Shown here piece after piece: positions 62,954 to 64,000 of a DNA stretch of 64,000 nucleotides. A program made the translations under genes and the position numbers. Location: NCBI GenBank assembly GCA_947095585.1, contig OX352762.1:48103335-48167334 (forward strand), read 5' to 3'. The DNA is from Nephrocerus scutellatus. Taxonomy: Eukaryota > Arthropoda > Insecta > Diptera > Pipunculidae. The number at the start of each line of letters is the position of its first letter. The first letter of the stretch is position 1. The notes beneath the pieces are model-generated. The model made no database searches. It was not told the DNA's origin and was given only the letters and a program-made list of their open reading frames with translations.

Positions 62954-64000
62954 ATGCGAATCGCTTAAGAAATTGATTTGTTCCAGAAATTCCAGACCAT
63001 AAGGTCATATTCCAGAATTTCCATAGGAAGAAATCTTATAATCGCATCGTAGTTCTACATTCCGAATTTCATGTGAATCGCTTGAGAAATTGATTTGTTC
63101 CAGAAATTCCAGACCATAATGATCATATTCCACAATTTCCATAGGAAGAATTCTGATAGTCGCATATTAGTTCTACATTCTGAATTTCCTGCGAATTGCT
63201 TGGGAAATTGATTTGTTCCAGAAATTCCAGACCATAATGATTATATTCCAGAATTTCCATAGGAAGAAATCTTATAGTCGCATCTTAGTTCTACATTCCG
63301 AATTTCATGCGAATCGCTTGAGAAATTGATTTGTTCCAGAAATTGCAGACAACAATGATCATATTCTAGAATTTCCATAGGAAGAAGTCTTATAGTTGCA
63401 TCTTAGTCCAACATTCCGAATTTCATGCGAATTGCTTGCGAAATTGATTTGTTCCAGAAATTCCAGACCATAATGATCATATTCCAGAATTTCCATTGGA
63501 AGAAGTCTGATAGTAGCTTCTTAGTTCTACATTCCGCATTTCATGCGAATCGCTTAAGAAATTGATTTGTTCCAGAAATTCCAGACCATAATGATGATAT
63601 TCCAGAATTTCCATAGGAAGAAGTCTTATAGTCGCATCTTAGTCCTACATTCCGCATTTCATGAGAATTGCTTGAAAAATTGATTTGTTCCAGAAATTCC
63701 AGACCATAATGATCATATTCCAGAATTTCCATAGGAAGAATTCTAATAGTCGCATCTTAGTTCTACATTCCGAATTTCAAGGGAATCGCTTGGGAAATTG
63801 ATTTGTTCCTGAAATTCCAGACCATAATGATCATATTCCAGAATTTCCATAGGAAGAAGTCTAATAGTGGCATCTTAGTTCTACATTCCGAATTTCATGC
63901 GAATCGCTTGAGAAATTGATTTATTCCAGAAATTCCAGACCATAATGATCATATTCCAGAATTTCCATAGGAAGAAATCTTATAGTCGCATCTTAGTTCA
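62954..64000 (+). repeat. Satellite to window end, with the start of a fourth Z unit
   Basis: 62.95-63.2 kb resembles 44.3-44.6 kb ('ccataaggtcatattcc', 'gcatattagttc'). From about 63700 the sequence aligns with 51230-51530 at offset 12470, including 'attctaatag', 'tttcaagggaatcg' and the final 'tcttagttca'. The window therefore ends inside the first 210 bp or so of another 2321-type unit, and the array continues to the right. Confidence 0.8.

Larger units (their letters stand above)
1..64000. repeat. 118-bp satellite DNA array filling the whole window
   Basis: The same unit returns every 118 bp from first base to last; for example the 'ataatg' landmark starts at 3, 121, 239 and 357. Successive conserved landmarks in one unit are 'attccagaatttccatagga', 'agtcgcatcttag', 'tacattccgaattt', 'tgcgaatcgcttgag', 'aaattgatttgttccagaaa' and 'ccagaccataatgatcat'. 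All monomers lie in one orientation; I found no inversion, no unique spacer and no transposon insertion. A typical monomer has 43 G/C in 118 bases. Variation is mostly single substitutions shared by groups of monomers, plus a few recurring small indels. Known biology: such arrays form centromeric, pericentromeric or other constitutive heterochromatin in eukaryotes. Which of these applies here cannot be decided from sequence. I do not recognise the family. Confidence 0.97.

Noticed and set aside
1..64000. CRISPR array
   Set aside because: The period is constant at 118 bp with no short repeat separated by unique spacers. The whole unit repeats, and its size and divergence pattern are those of a satellite.
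1..64000. Mobile element, rRNA, tRNA or telomere sequence hidden in the array
   Set aside because: Every stretch I read could be assigned to a satellite monomer in phase. No terminal repeats, target-site duplications, poly-A tails, RNA-gene boxes or short telomere-type repeats were seen.
1..64000. Two 59-bp half-units making up the 118-bp monomer
   Set aside because: The two halves of the consensus do not align beyond the short TTCCAGAA module, which is spaced 30 bp (or 88 bp) apart, not 59.

Overview
The whole 64 kb window is one uninterrupted array of a tandemly repeated satellite. I see no gene, RNA gene, transposon, unique spacer or telomere repeat anywhere in it. The basic unit is 118 bp (about 36% G+C by hand count of a typical monomer), giving roughly 540 monomers, all head-to-tail in the same orientation. 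The open frames of 60 to 117 codons are products of the repeat: 118 is not a multiple of 3, so each frame crosses about three monomers and reads the same bases in all three phases.

Organism: the length, homogeneity and layered duplication structure indicate eukaryotic heterochromatin, most simply a centromeric, pericentromeric or other constitutive heterochromatin block. Recurrent C-to-T and G-to-A variants sit on all four CpG sites of the monomer, which suggests a genome that methylates cytosine, such as a plant or vertebrate. I do not recognise the satellite family and cannot name a species.

Layout: (1) 1 to about 19.06 kb is one domain. It is marked by a 30-bp internal duplication (5 copies), a 14-bp duplication and variants with 'attccaaaatttcc', and is built from nested tandem duplications of 351, 1446 and about 6034 bp plus long-range copies. 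(2) About 18.9 to 44.9 kb alternates two blocks, called X and Y here. X carries chimeric monomers with a 64-bp deletion. Y carries a 45-bp insertion and the 14-bp duplication. Y occurs as two imperfect tandem halves at 22.4-26.4 kb and as a nearly perfect 3119-bp tandem duplication at 31.4-37.65 kb. X recurs at 26.3-31.7 and 37.6-43.4 kb. (3) About 44.9 to 51.3 kb is another copy of the X-type block, with an internal 762-bp tandem duplication. (4) 51.3 to 64 kb (Z) is built from 2321-bp units (two full copies, one partial, and a new one starting at the window end) and an exact 13-monomer (1534-bp) tandem duplication.

Nearly every duplication offset I decomposed equals a whole number of 118-bp monomers plus or minus the known small indels inside it. 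This fits in-register homologous exchange (unequal crossing-over or break-induced replication) rather than random breakage. All alignments were done by eye, so block edges are good to roughly 10-50 bp and identity is described only qualitatively.
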